A program made the translations under genes and the position numbers. This document shows positions 25,072-34,386 of a stretch of DNA of 64,000 bases, piece by piece (positions within the stretch are counted from its first letter, which is position 1; every line of letters starts with the position of its first letter). This stretch comes from Chitinophagaceae bacterium (GTDB lineage Bacteria > Bacteroidota > Bacteroidia > Chitinophagales > Chitinophagaceae): NCBI GenBank assembly GCA_024103425.1, contig JAGFIS010000017.1, forward strand, positions 62,001 through 126,000, read 5' to 3'. The notes below the pieces were generated by a model that was not told the origin of the DNA, made no database searches, and worked only from the letters and a program-made list of their open reading frames with translations.

Positions 25072-26487
25072 ATGTTTGAAATACCAACATCTAAAATACA
25101 CGATGAGGCCAGGCAGGGAGAGGCGTTAAAGCCTTCGGAAAAGGGGAACTCAGGAGCCGATCGTTTATTCTATATTGAGAGTTACGGATGTGCTATGAAC
25201 TTTGCCGACAGCGAAGTTGTGGCATCCATTCTCCGCAAGGAAGGAATGGAAGTGACCGATGAATACACCAATGCTGATCTGATCTTCATAAATACCTGTT
25301 CGGTGCGTGAAAAAGCAGAACAGACCGTAAGAAAAAGACTGACTGAGTTCAGAAGCCTGAAGAAAGAAAGACCCGGTTTACTCGTTGGGGTATTGGGATG
25401 CATGGCTGAACGCCTGAAGTCTAAATTTCTGGAAGAAGAGAAACTGGTGGATATTGTTGTCGGCCCGGATGCTTACAGAAGCCTTCCGACTTTGATTAAA
25501 GTTGCTGATAGCGGACAGAAGGGTGTTGATGTACTGCTGAGCCGTGAAGAGACATACGGAGATATTTCGCCGATCCGGTTGAACAGTAACGGTGTTACAG
25601 CTTTCGTCAGCATCATGCGCGGCTGTAACAATATGTGCAGTTTCTGCGTGGTACCTTTTACCCGCGGACGCGAGAGAAGCAGGGATGTGCATTCCATCAT
25701 CAAAGAGTGTACAGAATTATTTGAGAATGGATACCGCGAGGTAACCCTCCTCGGGCAGAATGTGGACAGTTACCAGTGGTTTGATGAAGAGACAGGAAAC
25801 ACAGTTTCCTTCGCTAACTTACTGGAGCAAGTGGCTTTGATTTCGCCTTTGCTGAGGATAAGATTTTCAACTTCTCATCCTAAGGACATTACCGACGAGG
25901 TATTGTTTACAATGAAGAAGTACGATAACATTTGCAAGTACATTCACCTGCCGGTGCAGAGCGGAAGCACACGCATGTTGCAATTGATGAACCGTACCTA
26001 TACACGTGAATGGTATCTCGCCAAAGTCGATAGGATTCGTGAGATACTGCCCGGATGCGGATTATCTACAGATACTATATCCGGTTTTTGTACAGAAACA
26101 GAAGAGGACCATCAGGATACCCTGAGTCTGTTTGAATACTGCCAGTATGATCTTGCTTATATGTATTACTACAGCGAGCGCCCGGGAACATTGGCCGCAA
26201 GAAGATTCCCTGATGATGTGCCTTTGGAAGTGAAGAAAAGAAGGCTCGCGGAGCTTGTGGAATTACACAGAAAATATTCTCTTATGAGCATGGAAAAAGA
26301 ACTCGGACAGACTCTCAAGGTACTGATCGAGGGTGATTCAAAGAGAAGTAAAGACGACTGGGCTGGAAGGTGCGATACGAACAAGATGGTGGTATTTCCC
26401 AAAAATGGAACGGCTAAGAAAGGAGACTATGTTAATGTATTGGTAGAAGATTGTACTGCCGGTACTTTGATAGGCAGAATTGTATAG
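25072..26487 (+). CDS. miaB: tRNA-2-methylthio-N6-isopentenyladenosine synthase MiaB
   Basis: A 471-residue radical-SAM methylthiotransferase that converts i6A37 to ms2i6A37 in tRNAs reading UNN codons. The N-terminal methylthiotransferase domain carries its three cluster cysteines in SYGCAMN, NTCSVR and LGCMAE (about residues 40, 76, 109). The radical-SAM triad is CNNMCSFC near 186. A TRAM domain closes the protein ([26 protein letters not shown] onward). The N-terminus carries a roughly 25-residue extension before the domain. It is first in a same-strand cluster with the sigma-54 activator, lptE and secG. Confidence 0.96.
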   Translation: MFEIPTSKIHDEARQGEALKPSEKGNSGADRLFYIESYGCAMNFADSEVVASILRKEGMEVTDEYTNADLIFINTCSVREKAEQTVRKRLTEFRSLKKERPGLLVGVLGCMAERLKSKFLEEEKLVDIVVGPDAYRSLPTLIKVADSGQKGVDVLLSREETYGDISPIRLNSNGVTAFVSIMRGCNNMCSFCVVPFTRGRERSRDVHSIIKECTELFENGYREVTLLGQNVDSYQWFDEETGNTVSFANLLEQVALISPLLRIRFSTSHPKDITDEVLFTMKKYDNICKYIHLPVQSGSTRMLQLMNRTYTREWYLAKVDRIREILPGCGLSTDTISGFCTETEEDHQDTLSLFEYCQYDLAYMYYYSERPGTLAARRFPDDVPLEVKKRRLAELVELHRKYSLMSMEKELGQTLKVLIEGDSKRSKDDWAGRCDTNKMVVFPKNGTAKKGDYVNVLVEDCTAGTLIGRIV

Positions 26488-26529
26488 ATTGAATTCGGCA
26501 AAGAATCTGAAAAAGAGAAACAAGAATTT

Positions 26530-27765
26530 ATGGATAATCAGGCTTTAAAGAACAGGTTTGGAATCATAGGAAATGCTCCCGGACTGAATTATGCCTTAGA
26601 TATCGCAGCACAGGTTGCAAATACAGATCTGAGCGTTTTGATTCACGGAGAGAGCGGAGTGGGAAAGGAAGTCTTCTCGCATATTATCCATGCTTTATCT
26701 CCGCGTAAGCATAACAAGTTTATTGCCGTTAACTGCGGTGCGATACCCGAGGGAACAATCGATTCAGAACTTTTCGGACACGAGAAAGGATCTTTCACCG
26801 GCGCTGTCGATAGTCGCAAGGGATACTTTGAAACGGTCAACGGAGGTACCATCTTTCTGGACGAAGTAGCCGAAATGCCATTGGGTACCCAGGCGCGTTT
26901 GCTGCGTGTGCTCGAGACGGGTGAGTACATCCGCGTGGGTTCGAGTAAAGTACAGAAGACAGATGTAAGAGTCATTGCTGCCACCAACAAAGACATGCTG
27001 GATTTAATCCAAACCGGTAAGTTCAGAGAAGATTTGTACTACCGTCTAAATACCGTTCCGATCAGAGTTCCATCCCTTCGTGAAAGGAAAGAAGACATCC
27101 CTTTGTTGTTCAGGAAATTCGCTCTTGACTTCTCCGAAAGATATCGTTCAGAACCCATCAGGATGTCTGATGATGCGCTGCAATTCATCAGAGAATATCC
27201 GTGGCCGGGAAATGTCCGCCAGTTAAAGAATATGGCCGAGCAAATTTCAGTTCTGGCAAGAGGAGAAGAAGTGACGGCTGAGATGATTAAGAAATTGCTC
27301 CCTGAAGTAAATACCAATCGTTTGCCGGTACTTGCAGGAACATCTTCCTCAGGCCAGGAGTTTGCCAATGAAAGGGAAATCCTTTATAAGATGTTCTTCG
27401 ATGTCAAGCGCGATGTTACGGAGTTGAAAAAGATGTTTTTCGAATTCTTACAGAATCCTGCTTTATTCAACAATGCCAAAGCGATGGAGGGCATTCACGA
27501 TTACATCGTATCTGGAACGGCATCACCAGTGATTGATACAGCTCCCGTCGTGTTGCATCCTGTTACCAACGGAGAGAAAGTTAACTCCAGAGTGGATGAA
27601 CATCAGGAAGTGGAAGAGTCGCTTAATCTGACGGAAGTGGAAAAAGAATTAATCATCAAGGCACTCAGAAAACACAAAGGCAAGAGAAGAGAAGCGGCCA
27701 ACGACCTTGGAATCAGCGAGAGAACTCTTTACAGAAAACTAAAAGAATACGACATCAACGAGTAA
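26530..27765 (+). CDS. Sigma-54-dependent transcriptional activator without receiver domain
   Basis: A 411-residue AAA+ activator. The AAA+ domain begins almost at the N-terminus (about residue 10): Walker A GESGVGKE near 40, the sigma-54 contact loop GSFTGA near 89 (canonical GAFTGA), Walker B TIFLDEVAEMP near 107 and the arginine-finger region FREDLYYRLN near 165. A linker of about 110 residues follows, and a Fis-type helix-turn-helix closes the protein (KGKRREAANDLGISERTLYRKLKEY). No receiver, PAS or GAF input domain is present, so control must come from a partner protein or from its level. It lies 42 bases after miaB and 12 before lptE. Targets are unknown. Confidence 0.93.
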   Translation: MDNQALKNRFGIIGNAPGLNYALDIAAQVANTDLSVLIHGESGVGKEVFSHIIHALSPRKHNKFIAVNCGAIPEGTIDSELFGHEKGSFTGAVDSRKGYFETVNGGTIFLDEVAEMPLGTQARLLRVLETGEYIRVGSSKVQKTDVRVIAATNKDMLDLIQTGKFREDLYYRLNTVPIRVPSLRERKEDIPLLFRKFALDFSERYRSEPIRMSDDALQFIREYPWPGNVRQLKNMAEQISVLARGEEVTAEMIKKLLPEVNTNRLPVLAGTSSSGQEFANEREILYKMFFDVKRDVTELKKMFFEFLQNPALFNNAKAMEGIHDYIVSGTASPVIDTAPVVLHPVTNGEKVNSRVDEHQEVEESLNLTEVEKELIIKALRKHKGKRREAANDLGISERTLYRKLKEYDINE

Positions 27766-27777
27766 TAATTTGTAGAA

Positions 27778-28299
27778 TTGAAAAGAGAAGGACAACTATT
27801 ACTGTGGGGGAGTATGATCCTCCTTTCTTTTACGACGATATTTGCTACCTGTAAATATTCGTTTAGAGATGTATCGCCTTTGCCTCCTGAAATTCAGACA
27901 TTCAGTATTCAGCAATTTGAGAATAAGGCAAGGTATATCAACCCACGCCTGGCTCCGGATCTTACGGAAGCCGTTCGCCAGAAAGTTGTCAGCCTTACCA
28001 GGCTTAAACAGGTAACGGATGAGTTGGGAGATTATGATCTGAGTGGTTATGTATCCGATTATTCTGTCAGCACAAGTGGTGTGCAGAACCAGCAGGCAGC
28101 GACAAATCGTTTGAATGTGTCTTTTCACATAGTGCTGAAGAATATGCAGGATGCGACCAAAAACTTCGAAGCTGATGTTTCCAGCTCCTATGATTTCGAT
28201 GCAGGCCTTTCACTTCAGCAAGCAGAACAGAACCTGATGGAAAATATAATTAAGAACGTATCTGAAGCAGTGTTTAACCGTATCTTCTCAAATTGGTAA
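27778..28299 (+). CDS. lptE: LPS-assembly lipoprotein LptE-like
   Basis: A 173-residue protein with an apparent TTG start (KREGQLLLWGS before the hydrophobic core). An ATG at 27814 is in frame but would remove the charged N-region of the signal. The signal ends FATC, so Cys25 is the likely lipidated residue, although Thr at -1 is not a standard lipobox. The mature part fits Bacteroidota LptE: CKYSFRDVSPLPPEIQTFSIQQFENKA, then LTEAVRQKVVSLTRLKQV and an alternating strand region. LptE plugs the LptD barrel that inserts LPS in the outer membrane. It is 12 bases after the sigma-54 activator gene. Confidence 0.85.
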   Translation: MKREGQLLLWGSMILLSFTTIFATCKYSFRDVSPLPPEIQTFSIQQFENKARYINPRLAPDLTEAVRQKVVSLTRLKQVTDELGDYDLSGYVSDYSVSTSGVQNQQAATNRLNVSFHIVLKNMQDATKNFEADVSSSYDFDAGLSLQQAEQNLMENIIKNVSEAVFNRIFSNW

Positions 28300-28309
28300 T
28301 TTTGTATTA

Positions 28310-29293
28310 ATGGGAGCCCTGGCAAATTATATATATTCCACTTTAGACGCCTTTACAAACGACAAGGATGAATTGGAAAATATCGTAAAGAATTCGCCTG
28401 CCAGTCCACTTCCCAAACTGTTGCTGCTAAGAAAAAAAATAGAAGAAGGCGAGGCTGACACATCAACATTGTTACAGAGTCTGGCTTTGCAGACATCAAA
28501 TCCCCGATGGCTTTCGTTCGTTACTCATTTATTGAATCAGAAACCGCAGTCAGCAGAGGAAGCAGATGTTATCATTGAAGAGGATCCGGAAGTTCAACAG
28601 CCGGAGCCTAAAGTTGAAACTGAGCAGATCGTTATTGGAAATGAAGAAGAAGTTTCAAAACCGGAACTGAGCCATGCAGTATTGGAAAGTGAAGCGACTA
28701 TTGAAGAAGGAGTGGAAGAACCGGGTATTACCGAAGATAACGGAGGTTTCCATCAAGAAGAGCAGGTTGTTGCAGAAGACGGAAAGGTAGCAGCAGAAGA
28801 CAATAATAAGAAAGAAGCTGCGGGTGTTGAATTGGAGATTACGAATGAGGGTAAACCCGCATCAGGAGAAGGTAATACCATCGCAACTCTGGAAGAATTT
28901 AAAGGAACAATCACTGAAGGAGCAAATGAACCTCTCTTTGAGCCTTTACATACCGTAGATTATTTTGCGTCTCAGGGGATAAGGCTTAAAGAAGAAGATC
29001 TGGACGATGATAAACTGGGCAGGCAGTTGAAGAGTTTCACCGGCTGGCTCAAGAGTATGAAAAAATTGCATCCGGATAAGGTAACGGCTCAGGATGAGGC
29101 TGTAGAACGGATTATCAGAGCGTCTGCAGAGAATAGTAATATCGGTGCTGATGTGCTTACGGAAGCAATGGCAGAAGTGCTGGTAAAGCAGGATAAAAAG
29201 GATAAGGCAATAGAAATGTACGAGAAATTAAAGTTGATGAATCCATCGAAAAGTGCGTACTTTGCCGCCAAAATTGAAAATTTAAAACAGTAG
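28310..29293 (+). CDS. Conserved protein between lptE and secG, unknown function (327 aa)
   Basis: No catalytic motif is seen. Residues 1-75 are helical (YIYSTLDAFTNDKDELENIVKN, then LPKLLLLRKKIEEG). Residues 80-210 are very acidic and low complexity, probably disordered. Residues 215-327 form a helical domain (VDYFASQGIRL, QLKSFTGWLKSMKKL, then TEAMAEVLVKQDKKDKAIEMYEKLKLMNPSKSA) whose end looks like a single TPR unit. I recall that this gene commonly sits between lptE and secG in Bacteroidota. No signal peptide; probably cytosolic. It begins 10 bases after lptE and ends 4 bases before secG. Confidence 0.85.
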   Translation: MGALANYIYSTLDAFTNDKDELENIVKNSPASPLPKLLLLRKKIEEGEADTSTLLQSLALQTSNPRWLSFVTHLLNQKPQSAEEADVIIEEDPEVQQPEPKVETEQIVIGNEEEVSKPELSHAVLESEATIEEGVEEPGITEDNGGFHQEEQVVAEDGKVAAEDNNKKEAAGVELEITNEGKPASGEGNTIATLEEFKGTITEGANEPLFEPLHTVDYFASQGIRLKEEDLDDDKLGRQLKSFTGWLKSMKKLHPDKVTAQDEAVERIIRASAENSNIGADVLTEAMAEVLVKQDKKDKAIEMYEKLKLMNPSKSAYFAAKIENLKQ

Positions 29294-29297
29294 TAAT

Positions 29298-29666
29298 ATG
29301 TTGTGGCTATTCGGAGTGTTGATAATATTGGCTTCAATTATACTCGGAGTGATAGTATTGATTCAGAACCCTAAAGGCGGTGGTTTGACTGCCAGTTTAG
29401 GTGGCTTCGGCAATCAGTTGATGGGTGTAAAACGTACCACAGATGTGCTTGAAAAAGGCACATGGCTTTTTGCCGGAATTATAGGCGTATTGTGCATTGT
29501 TTCTTCTGTATTCATCTCAGGATCAGAGGGTTCTAACCACCGTGAAAGACTGATTCAGGAAGCTCCCGTTGGTGCTCCGCTGGCTCCGCAAACTCAGCAA
29601 ATGCCTGAGATGCCTTCTTCTCAGCAGACTGTACCTCTGGATGCAGTTCCTGCACCGCAGCCTTAA
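29298..29666 (+). CDS. secG: Preprotein translocase subunit SecG
   Basis: A 122-residue inner-membrane protein with two transmembrane helices (residues about 3-22 and 53-73) flanking the conserved loop IQNPKGGGLTASLGG near 29 and VKRTTDVLEKGTW near 46. SecG supports SecYEG-dependent export. The C-terminal tail of about 45 residues rich in Pro, Gln and Ala is typical of Bacteroidota SecG. It is the last gene of the miaB-to-secG run. Confidence 0.95.
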   Translation: MLWLFGVLIILASIILGVIVLIQNPKGGGLTASLGGFGNQLMGVKRTTDVLEKGTWLFAGIIGVLCIVSSVFISGSEGSNHRERLIQEAPVGAPLAPQTQQMPEMPSSQQTVPLDAVPAPQP

Positions 29667-29754
29667 TAAGTTTTCTGTTATTTTTTACGGAAGTGCTTTT
29701 TAATTACTGTCTTTTTACAGACGGGACAGCAGATTTTTTACTCTATTCTAAAGC

Positions 29755-29762
29755 TAAATTTG
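29755..29762 (+). promoter_or_regulatory. Candidate -7 element (TAAATTTG) of mltG
   Basis: Exact TAnnTTTG in the 157-base gap between secG and mltG, 61 bases before the mltG ATG. No good -33 box. Confidence 0.4.
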
Positions 29763-29823
29763 GATAAGGAAAAAGGATTATACAATTTAGCAGTTCTGAT
29801 TCACATTCGTAAAAGAGCTTTTC

Positions 29824-30858
29824 ATGCGTAAGATTCTTGTAATTGCCTCTGTTATGGTGGTGGTGGCAATCGGTATTGCCGGATTCCTGGCTTACAAGGT
29901 GTTCGGGCCATCCGTTGAAAATCCGGATGAAAAGTTCTTGTATATCCCAACGGGTGCAGCGTACAGTCAGTTAAAAGACAGCCTGCGTGATGGTGGCTTT
30001 GTAAAAGATTTTTATTTCTTTGATAAAGTGGCTTCCTATCTGGATCTTCAGACGAATCTCAAACCAGGTAAGTATAAAGTCAACAACGGGATGAGTGTGT
30101 ACCATCTTGTGAAAAAGTTGCGAGGCGGACAACAAGAAACAATTAATCTCGTAATAACTAAGATCAGGCTCAGAGAAGACCTCGCCAAGAGAATCGGGCG
30201 TGTATTCGAATTGGATTCTGCCACGGCAATGGCCTTTCTGTCTAATAATGACTCACTCAAAAAATTTGATGTTGATACAGTTAACGTACTGACGGACGTG
30301 TTTCCCGATACTTACACATACTACTGGGCGGCAGATATGAATACTATCTTCAAAAAACTGCATAACGAGCGCAACAAATTCTGGAATGAAGAAAGACTGG
30401 CTAAAGCAAAGGCACTCGGACTAACACCTGAGGAAGTATATGTAATGGCGAGCATTGTAGAGGAAGAAACCAATAAACAGGAAGACAAAGGAAAGATTGC
30501 CAGTGTCTATATGAATCGCCTGAAGAAGGGAATGCCATTGGGGGCTGACCCTACAGTGAAATATGCAATGAAGGATTTCGGGCTGACGAGAATTCTGTTT
30601 TCTCACCTGCAAACCCCATCTCCCTATAATACCTATAGGAACAAAGGGCTCCCGCCGGGTCCGATTTGTACGCCATCGCGGAAAACGATAGAGGCAGTAT
30701 TAGATGCACCGGAGACAGATTACCTCTTTTTTGTGGCGAGGGCAGATTTTAGCGGTTACTCCGACTTTGCATCTAACTTTACGCAGCACCAGCAATTTGC
30801 ACGCGCGTACCGCAAAGCATTGGACAGCCTGGTCAGAGAGCGGGCTAAAAATAAATAA
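29824..30858 (+). CDS. mltG: Endolytic murein transglycosylase MltG
   Basis: A 344-residue single-pass inner-membrane protein (helix about residues 4-24) with a YceG-like catalytic domain. The catalytic Glu lies in ASIVEEETN near residue 214, with KIASVYMNRL and MPLGADPTVKYA following. MltG cleaves nascent glycan strands at the inner membrane and sets strand length. The LysM-like part occupies residues about 40-110 (GAAYSQLKDSLRDGGFV). Typical length. The YihY/BrkB gene starts 14 bases downstream, so the two are likely co-transcribed. Confidence 0.95.
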   Translation: MRKILVIASVMVVVAIGIAGFLAYKVFGPSVENPDEKFLYIPTGAAYSQLKDSLRDGGFVKDFYFFDKVASYLDLQTNLKPGKYKVNNGMSVYHLVKKLRGGQQETINLVITKIRLREDLAKRIGRVFELDSATAMAFLSNNDSLKKFDVDTVNVLTDVFPDTYTYYWAADMNTIFKKLHNERNKFWNEERLAKAKALGLTPEEVYVMASIVEEETNKQEDKGKIASVYMNRLKKGMPLGADPTVKYAMKDFGLTRILFSHLQTPSPYNTYRNKGLPPGPICTPSRKTIEAVLDAPETDYLFFVARADFSGYSDFASNFTQHQQFARAYRKALDSLVRERAKNK

Positions 30859-30872
30859 CCTGACGTTATAAA

Positions 30873-31835
30873 TTGGGTAGATTAAGCAATAAAAGCAATT
30901 GGAAAGCCCTTTATTTTTGGATTGTAAAAAGGAGCAGACTTTGGAAGCCACCCGGCTTTCAGGGGTTGACGTTACACGATGTATCTCGATATATCTTCAG
31001 GCATTTTGATATTCCTTCATTGACCGAGCGGGCTGCAGCAATCTCCTTCAACTTTGTAATGGCCTTGCCGCCGATTTTATTGTTTCTCTTCACACTGATA
31101 CCCAACCTGCCGTTTGTTTCCAAGGATGTGCTCAGTTCGCAACTGCACAATCTGATTCAGGATATCATCCCTTCACCGGAGTACAATACAACCCTGATCA
31201 ATTTTGTTGACGGTTTTATCTACAGCTCAAAATTTGGGCTATTATCCTTTACGATTGTTCTTTCTTTATTCTTTGCAAGCAATGCCATGATGGGACTGAT
31301 GCGATCGTTTAATAAGACTGATTATATCGGTTTTGAAAAACTCAAAGGGCTCAAACAAAGATGGGAAGCCCTGAAACTGACCATCATGTTATTCGGTTTG
31401 TTACTTCTGACATTGCTGTTACTGTTCCTGCAACAGAACATTCTTACCTGGTTAGGTATTGAAAACCCTCACATTACAGACCTGATTCTATCGGCACGTT
31501 GGTTAGTAATTGCAGCACTGATATTCTTTTCTTATTCCTTTATCTACAGATACGCTCCATCAACCACTAAGAGATGGAAGTTTTTGAGCCCCGGAGCGAT
31601 TATAGCCACAATCCTGAGTATTTTAGTTACGTTGGGATTCAGATATTTCCTGACGAATTTCGGACGCTATAACCTGCTCTACGGATCTCTGGGAACAATA
31701 ATGGTGGTGATGGTAATGGTTTACCTCAATTCGCTTGTGATATTTACCGGGTTCATTTTTAACCTCAGTATTCATACCCTGGTTACGCGCAGGGAGGAGA
31801 GAGAGAAGGCAGAAGCAGAGGAGGTGTCAGACTAA
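30873..31835 (+). CDS. YihY/BrkB family inner-membrane protein
   Basis: A 320-residue polytopic membrane protein with about six transmembrane helices. Family features include TERAAAISFNFVMALPPILLF near residue 50 and YLNSLVIFTGFIFNLSIH near 290. The start is a TTG at 30873; no ATG precedes the conserved part. Proteins of this family were once called ribonuclease BN, wrongly, and their function is still uncertain. Its stop codon overlaps that of the convergent GNAT gene by 9 bases. Confidence 0.9.
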   Translation: MGRLSNKSNWKALYFWIVKRSRLWKPPGFQGLTLHDVSRYIFRHFDIPSLTERAAAISFNFVMALPPILLFLFTLIPNLPFVSKDVLSSQLHNLIQDIIPSPEYNTTLINFVDGFIYSSKFGLLSFTIVLSLFFASNAMMGLMRSFNKTDYIGFEKLKGLKQRWEALKLTIMLFGLLLLTLLLLFLQQNILTWLGIENPHITDLILSARWLVIAALIFFSYSFIYRYAPSTTKRWKFLSPGAIIATILSILVTLGFRYFLTNFGRYNLLYGSLGTIMVVMVMVYLNSLVIFTGFIFNLSIHTLVTRREEREKAEAEEVSD

Positions 31836-32327
31836 TTGCCTGTACATAATATAATCGTTCATATAATAACCTTCGCCGATATCAATATCCTCCTCGCGAA
31901 GTATCTCAAATCCTTGCTTTTTGTAAAAATAGAGGGCAGGGTTGTGGCGGTTGACATTAAGTTGAAGTTCAACACCCCCTGATGCTCTTATTGATTTCAT
32001 TACTTCCTCCAAAAGAAGTTTGCCGGCCCCTTTGCTTTTTTCTTCAGGATAGAGATAGAGTTTATTAAGATGATAGATTCCCCGAGCATCCTTATGTTCG
32101 CTGTAAGAAGCAAAGCCCAAAGGTTGAAAATCTTCGCCTATTGCCAGGATAAAATCGTGGCCACCAATCATTTGCTTTTTTAGTGAATCCCGGGAATAAA
32201 AGAGTTCAAGCATATACTCCAATTGTGGTTGAGAAAGTATGGAGCTATAGGCAACCGGCCAGGCAGCAAGGGCTATTTTTCTGATGATTTCAATATCTTC
32301 TTCCTTTGCTTTCCTGAAAGTAACCAT
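31827..32327 (-). CDS. GNAT family N-acetyltransferase
   Basis: The start at 32327 (MVTFRKAKEEDIEIIRKIA) opens the GNAT fold directly; the longer frame from 32360 adds 11 residues. The 166-residue product has the acetyl-CoA-binding pattern LYLYPEEKSKGAGKLLLEEVM near residue 96-116 (Q/R-x-x-G-x-G/A type), then ELQLNVNRHNPALYFYKKQGFEIL. The substrate cannot be told. The gene overlaps the convergent YihY/BrkB gene by 9 bases at the 3' ends. Confidence 0.9.
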   Translation of the reverse strand: MVTFRKAKEEDIEIIRKIALAAWPVAYSSILSQPQLEYMLELFYSRDSLKKQMIGGHDFILAIGEDFQPLGFASYSEHKDARGIYHLNKLYLYPEEKSKGAGKLLLEEVMKSIRASGGVELQLNVNRHNPALYFYKKQGFEILREEDIDIGEGYYMNDYIMYRQLV

Positions 32328-32373
32328 CTTTATTGTAACTAATTTCCTGCTGATAATCAATGTTTATTAAAAA

Positions 32374-32835
32374 CTATCTAATGTAGAATTTCAGATCAGG
32401 CGAATTGAATTTTCTGCCCTTCGAGTCTTTCACTAAGATGTCAAAAAAGTAAAGCTCTTCTTCAGGCTTTACCGCATCCTTGATGTTTTCTATCCAAATT
32501 TCAGGTAATGTACCACCCTCAAATCTGTCGGACACAACCGTAAAGGTTTTTTCCAATTTACCTGTCTCGGCATTATCTATATAACTCTTCTTTTTATACA
32601 GAAAACCGTAACTGATTACCGGATAGCTTATTCCTTTCGCATCCTTCACTTCGAGCGATTGAATAATAGTTTTTGCAGCTTCTCCGGCAGAGAGACTGTC
32701 TCCGTCAGCGTGTTGATTCAGTGTAGTTTTAACTACCGGCGGTTTAAAAGGGGCAACTTTTTCTGTTTTCACATCCTGGGCCTGTATTCCGGCAATTGAA
32801 AGTGAGAACAACAACGTTAAATTCAATAGTTTCAT
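32374..32835 (-). CDS. Small secreted protein resembling the C-terminal domain of GldM
   Basis: A 153-residue exported protein with a signal peptide ending GIQAQ. After a Pro/Lys-rich linker, residues about 55-153 resemble the last periplasmic domain of GldM: IIQSLEVKDAKGISYPVISYGFLYKK, then FEGGTLPEIWIENIKDAVKPEEELYFFDILVKDSKGRKFNSPDLKF. GldM is a stalk protein of the type IX secretion and gliding motor. This protein has no transmembrane anchor and no GldK, GldL or GldN gene nearby, so it may be a free paralogue of that domain. The resemblance is from memory and should be treated as tentative. Confidence 0.65.
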   Translation of the reverse strand: MKLLNLTLLFSLSIAGIQAQDVKTEKVAPFKPPVVKTTLNQHADGDSLSAGEAAKTIIQSLEVKDAKGISYPVISYGFLYKKKSYIDNAETGKLEKTFTVVSDRFEGGTLPEIWIENIKDAVKPEEELYFFDILVKDSKGRKFNSPDLKFYIR

Positions 32836-33246
32836 GGGTGCATAAGGGGCTTATTATTTGTGTAAATATCCGGGAAATAAGGTTATTTTGAAAGTTAAAG
32901 TACCTTTTGGAAGACCTTTTTCGGTATAAATAACGCTATTCGCTAATGATTCTTTTACTGGAAATGAGTAGGATAACTGAAAAAAGAGAAAAATCGTAAA
33001 TTTAACATCAAAAATTCTTGGATTAATCGATAGAGGATTATACTTTTATGATAGATTTTTATCTGTTTTCTCCTAATATTCTTCAGGACCATTTCCCATT
33101 TCCTATTGATTAGCAGTTGGTTATCATAGTAATGATAATCTAATAAATCATGGCATCTGTTTTGTTCAAGCCTGATTAAATGCTAAAAGCCACATTTCCA
33201 ATTTTCTGAATTAACCGCACTTAACTCATTATTAAAAAATGACGAA
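32836..33246. other. Intergenic stretch of 411 bases between divergent genes
   Basis: No protein frame or structured RNA could be supported. The stretch is AT-rich and must contain the promoters of the GldM-like gene (minus) and the 120-residue orphan (plus). A TACTTTTA-like box near 33040 is the only promoter-like element noticed, and it is one mismatch from consensus. Confidence 0.5.
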
Positions 33247-33609
33247 ATGGTTAACATGGAAAAAAAACAAAGGATTATGGTAAAGAAAAAGTATGTAGCG
33301 TCTGTTAGAGAGATCAATGATCAAGCCCATTATGTGATTAAGAAATACAGTTATTTTCCTGAATTTCCGGAGGTACCGGAAGTTCTCGATTCAATGGGTA
33401 TGCATCAGGATTTCCTGAAAGCCTGTTCTCTTGCAGGCGTGGAAGACGAGCAGGTTATAGACGACCTGATGGCCGCTTTGGGCCTCAGGAAAGAGTCCGG
33501 CAAGGTTGTACGCATATATTATGTCAACCACGATGCAAAGCAGAAATCGGCTTCTATTTTCCGTTTTCCTCAGTCCTGGTTGTCTAAATTAAAGTGGGCA
33601 CACGCCTAA
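33247..33609 (+). CDS. Small protein of unknown function (120 aa)
   Basis: Three in-frame ATG codons (33247, 33256, 33277) could start it. The product is basic at the N-terminus (MEKKQRIMVKKKYVASVREIN), with a short Pro/Glu/Phe repeat-like stretch (FPEFPEVPEVL) near residue 37 and a helical middle (DFLKACSLAGVEDEQVIDDLMAALGLR). No signal peptide and no known domain. Codon use resembles its neighbours and the frame is the only long one here, so it is probably real, but a function cannot be proposed. Confidence 0.6.
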   Translation: MVNMEKKQRIMVKKKYVASVREINDQAHYVIKKYSYFPEFPEVPEVLDSMGMHQDFLKACSLAGVEDEQVIDDLMAALGLRKESGKVVRIYYVNHDAKQKSASIFRFPQSWLSKLKWAHA

Positions 33610-33783
33610 ACCTTTAAATTATCAGGTATAGATTGATTTCTACGCTACAGTAATTACACCTTACAGATGGATAAAGGGAGTTGACGTTGTCAAGCATCCA
33701 TAGGATAAACTGTTGAAAACAGTATCGTTAATCGCTTTCGATTCCACTGTTTTATCCTTACTTTGCCCGATTAAAATTTAATT

Positions 33784-34383
33784 ATGAAGAATTTTTTGAT
33801 CGGGCTCAACATTGTGCTGCTGCTTCTTGTAGGCTATCTGTATTATCTGCATTTCTCCTCTTCAAATAGTACCGGAAAGGGAGTTATGGCTGTAAGTACA
33901 GACTCTACCACTCATTTACCAAATAAAATCGGCTATATAGACCTTGATACCCTTCAAGAACACTACAAGTATTATAAGAAGGTGAAGGATGAATTTGAAA
34001 GAAAGCAGAAAGCCGGCAACAATGAAATGACGGCTTTGCAGAATAAGTTTCAAAAGCGCACAAATGAACTGCAGGATAAAGCTGCTAACATGACACCGCA
34101 AGAGCAGGAAAATGCGATGATGGAAATCAATAAGATGCAGCAGGATTTTCAGAACAGGAAAATAGCAATCGATAATGAATTGTTTGAGTACAATACCAAG
34201 ATTAAAGACGATGTGCTGAGCAGGATTCAGAACTTCCTGAAGGATTACAATAAAAACGGTAAATACACTTATATCTTCTCTTACGAACCGGAATTCATGT
34301 TCTATAAAGACTCTACTCTGGATATTACAGCAGATGTTATAAAAGGCCTGAATGAGCTCTATGATGCCGAACAGAAAAAATAA
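33784..34383 (+). CDS. OmpH/Skp-like periplasmic chaperone
   Basis: A 199-residue protein with an N-terminal hydrophobic signal or anchor (FLIGLNIVLLLLVGYLYYL), then the OmpH pattern: KIGYIDLDTLQEHYKYYKKVKDEFERKQ, a long alpha-helical coiled-coil with NEMTALQNKFQKRTNELQDKA, and a C-terminal strand-helix region (GKYTYIFSYEPEFMFYKDSTLDITADVIKGLNELY). Skp-type proteins hold unfolded outer-membrane proteins in the periplasm on the way to BamA. It is not next to bamA here. The retained helix could anchor the chaperone in the inner membrane. Confidence 0.9.
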   Translation: MKNFLIGLNIVLLLLVGYLYYLHFSSSNSTGKGVMAVSTDSTTHLPNKIGYIDLDTLQEHYKYYKKVKDEFERKQKAGNNEMTALQNKFQKRTNELQDKAANMTPQEQENAMMEINKMQQDFQNRKIAIDNELFEYNTKIKDDVLSRIQNFLKDYNKNGKYTYIFSYEPEFMFYKDSTLDITADVIKGLNELYDAEQKK

Positions 34384-34386
34384 TCC

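Noticed and set aside
29701..29730. Terminator after secG (CTGTC ... GACAG)
   Set aside because: Short 5-bp stem, long loop and no T-run after it.
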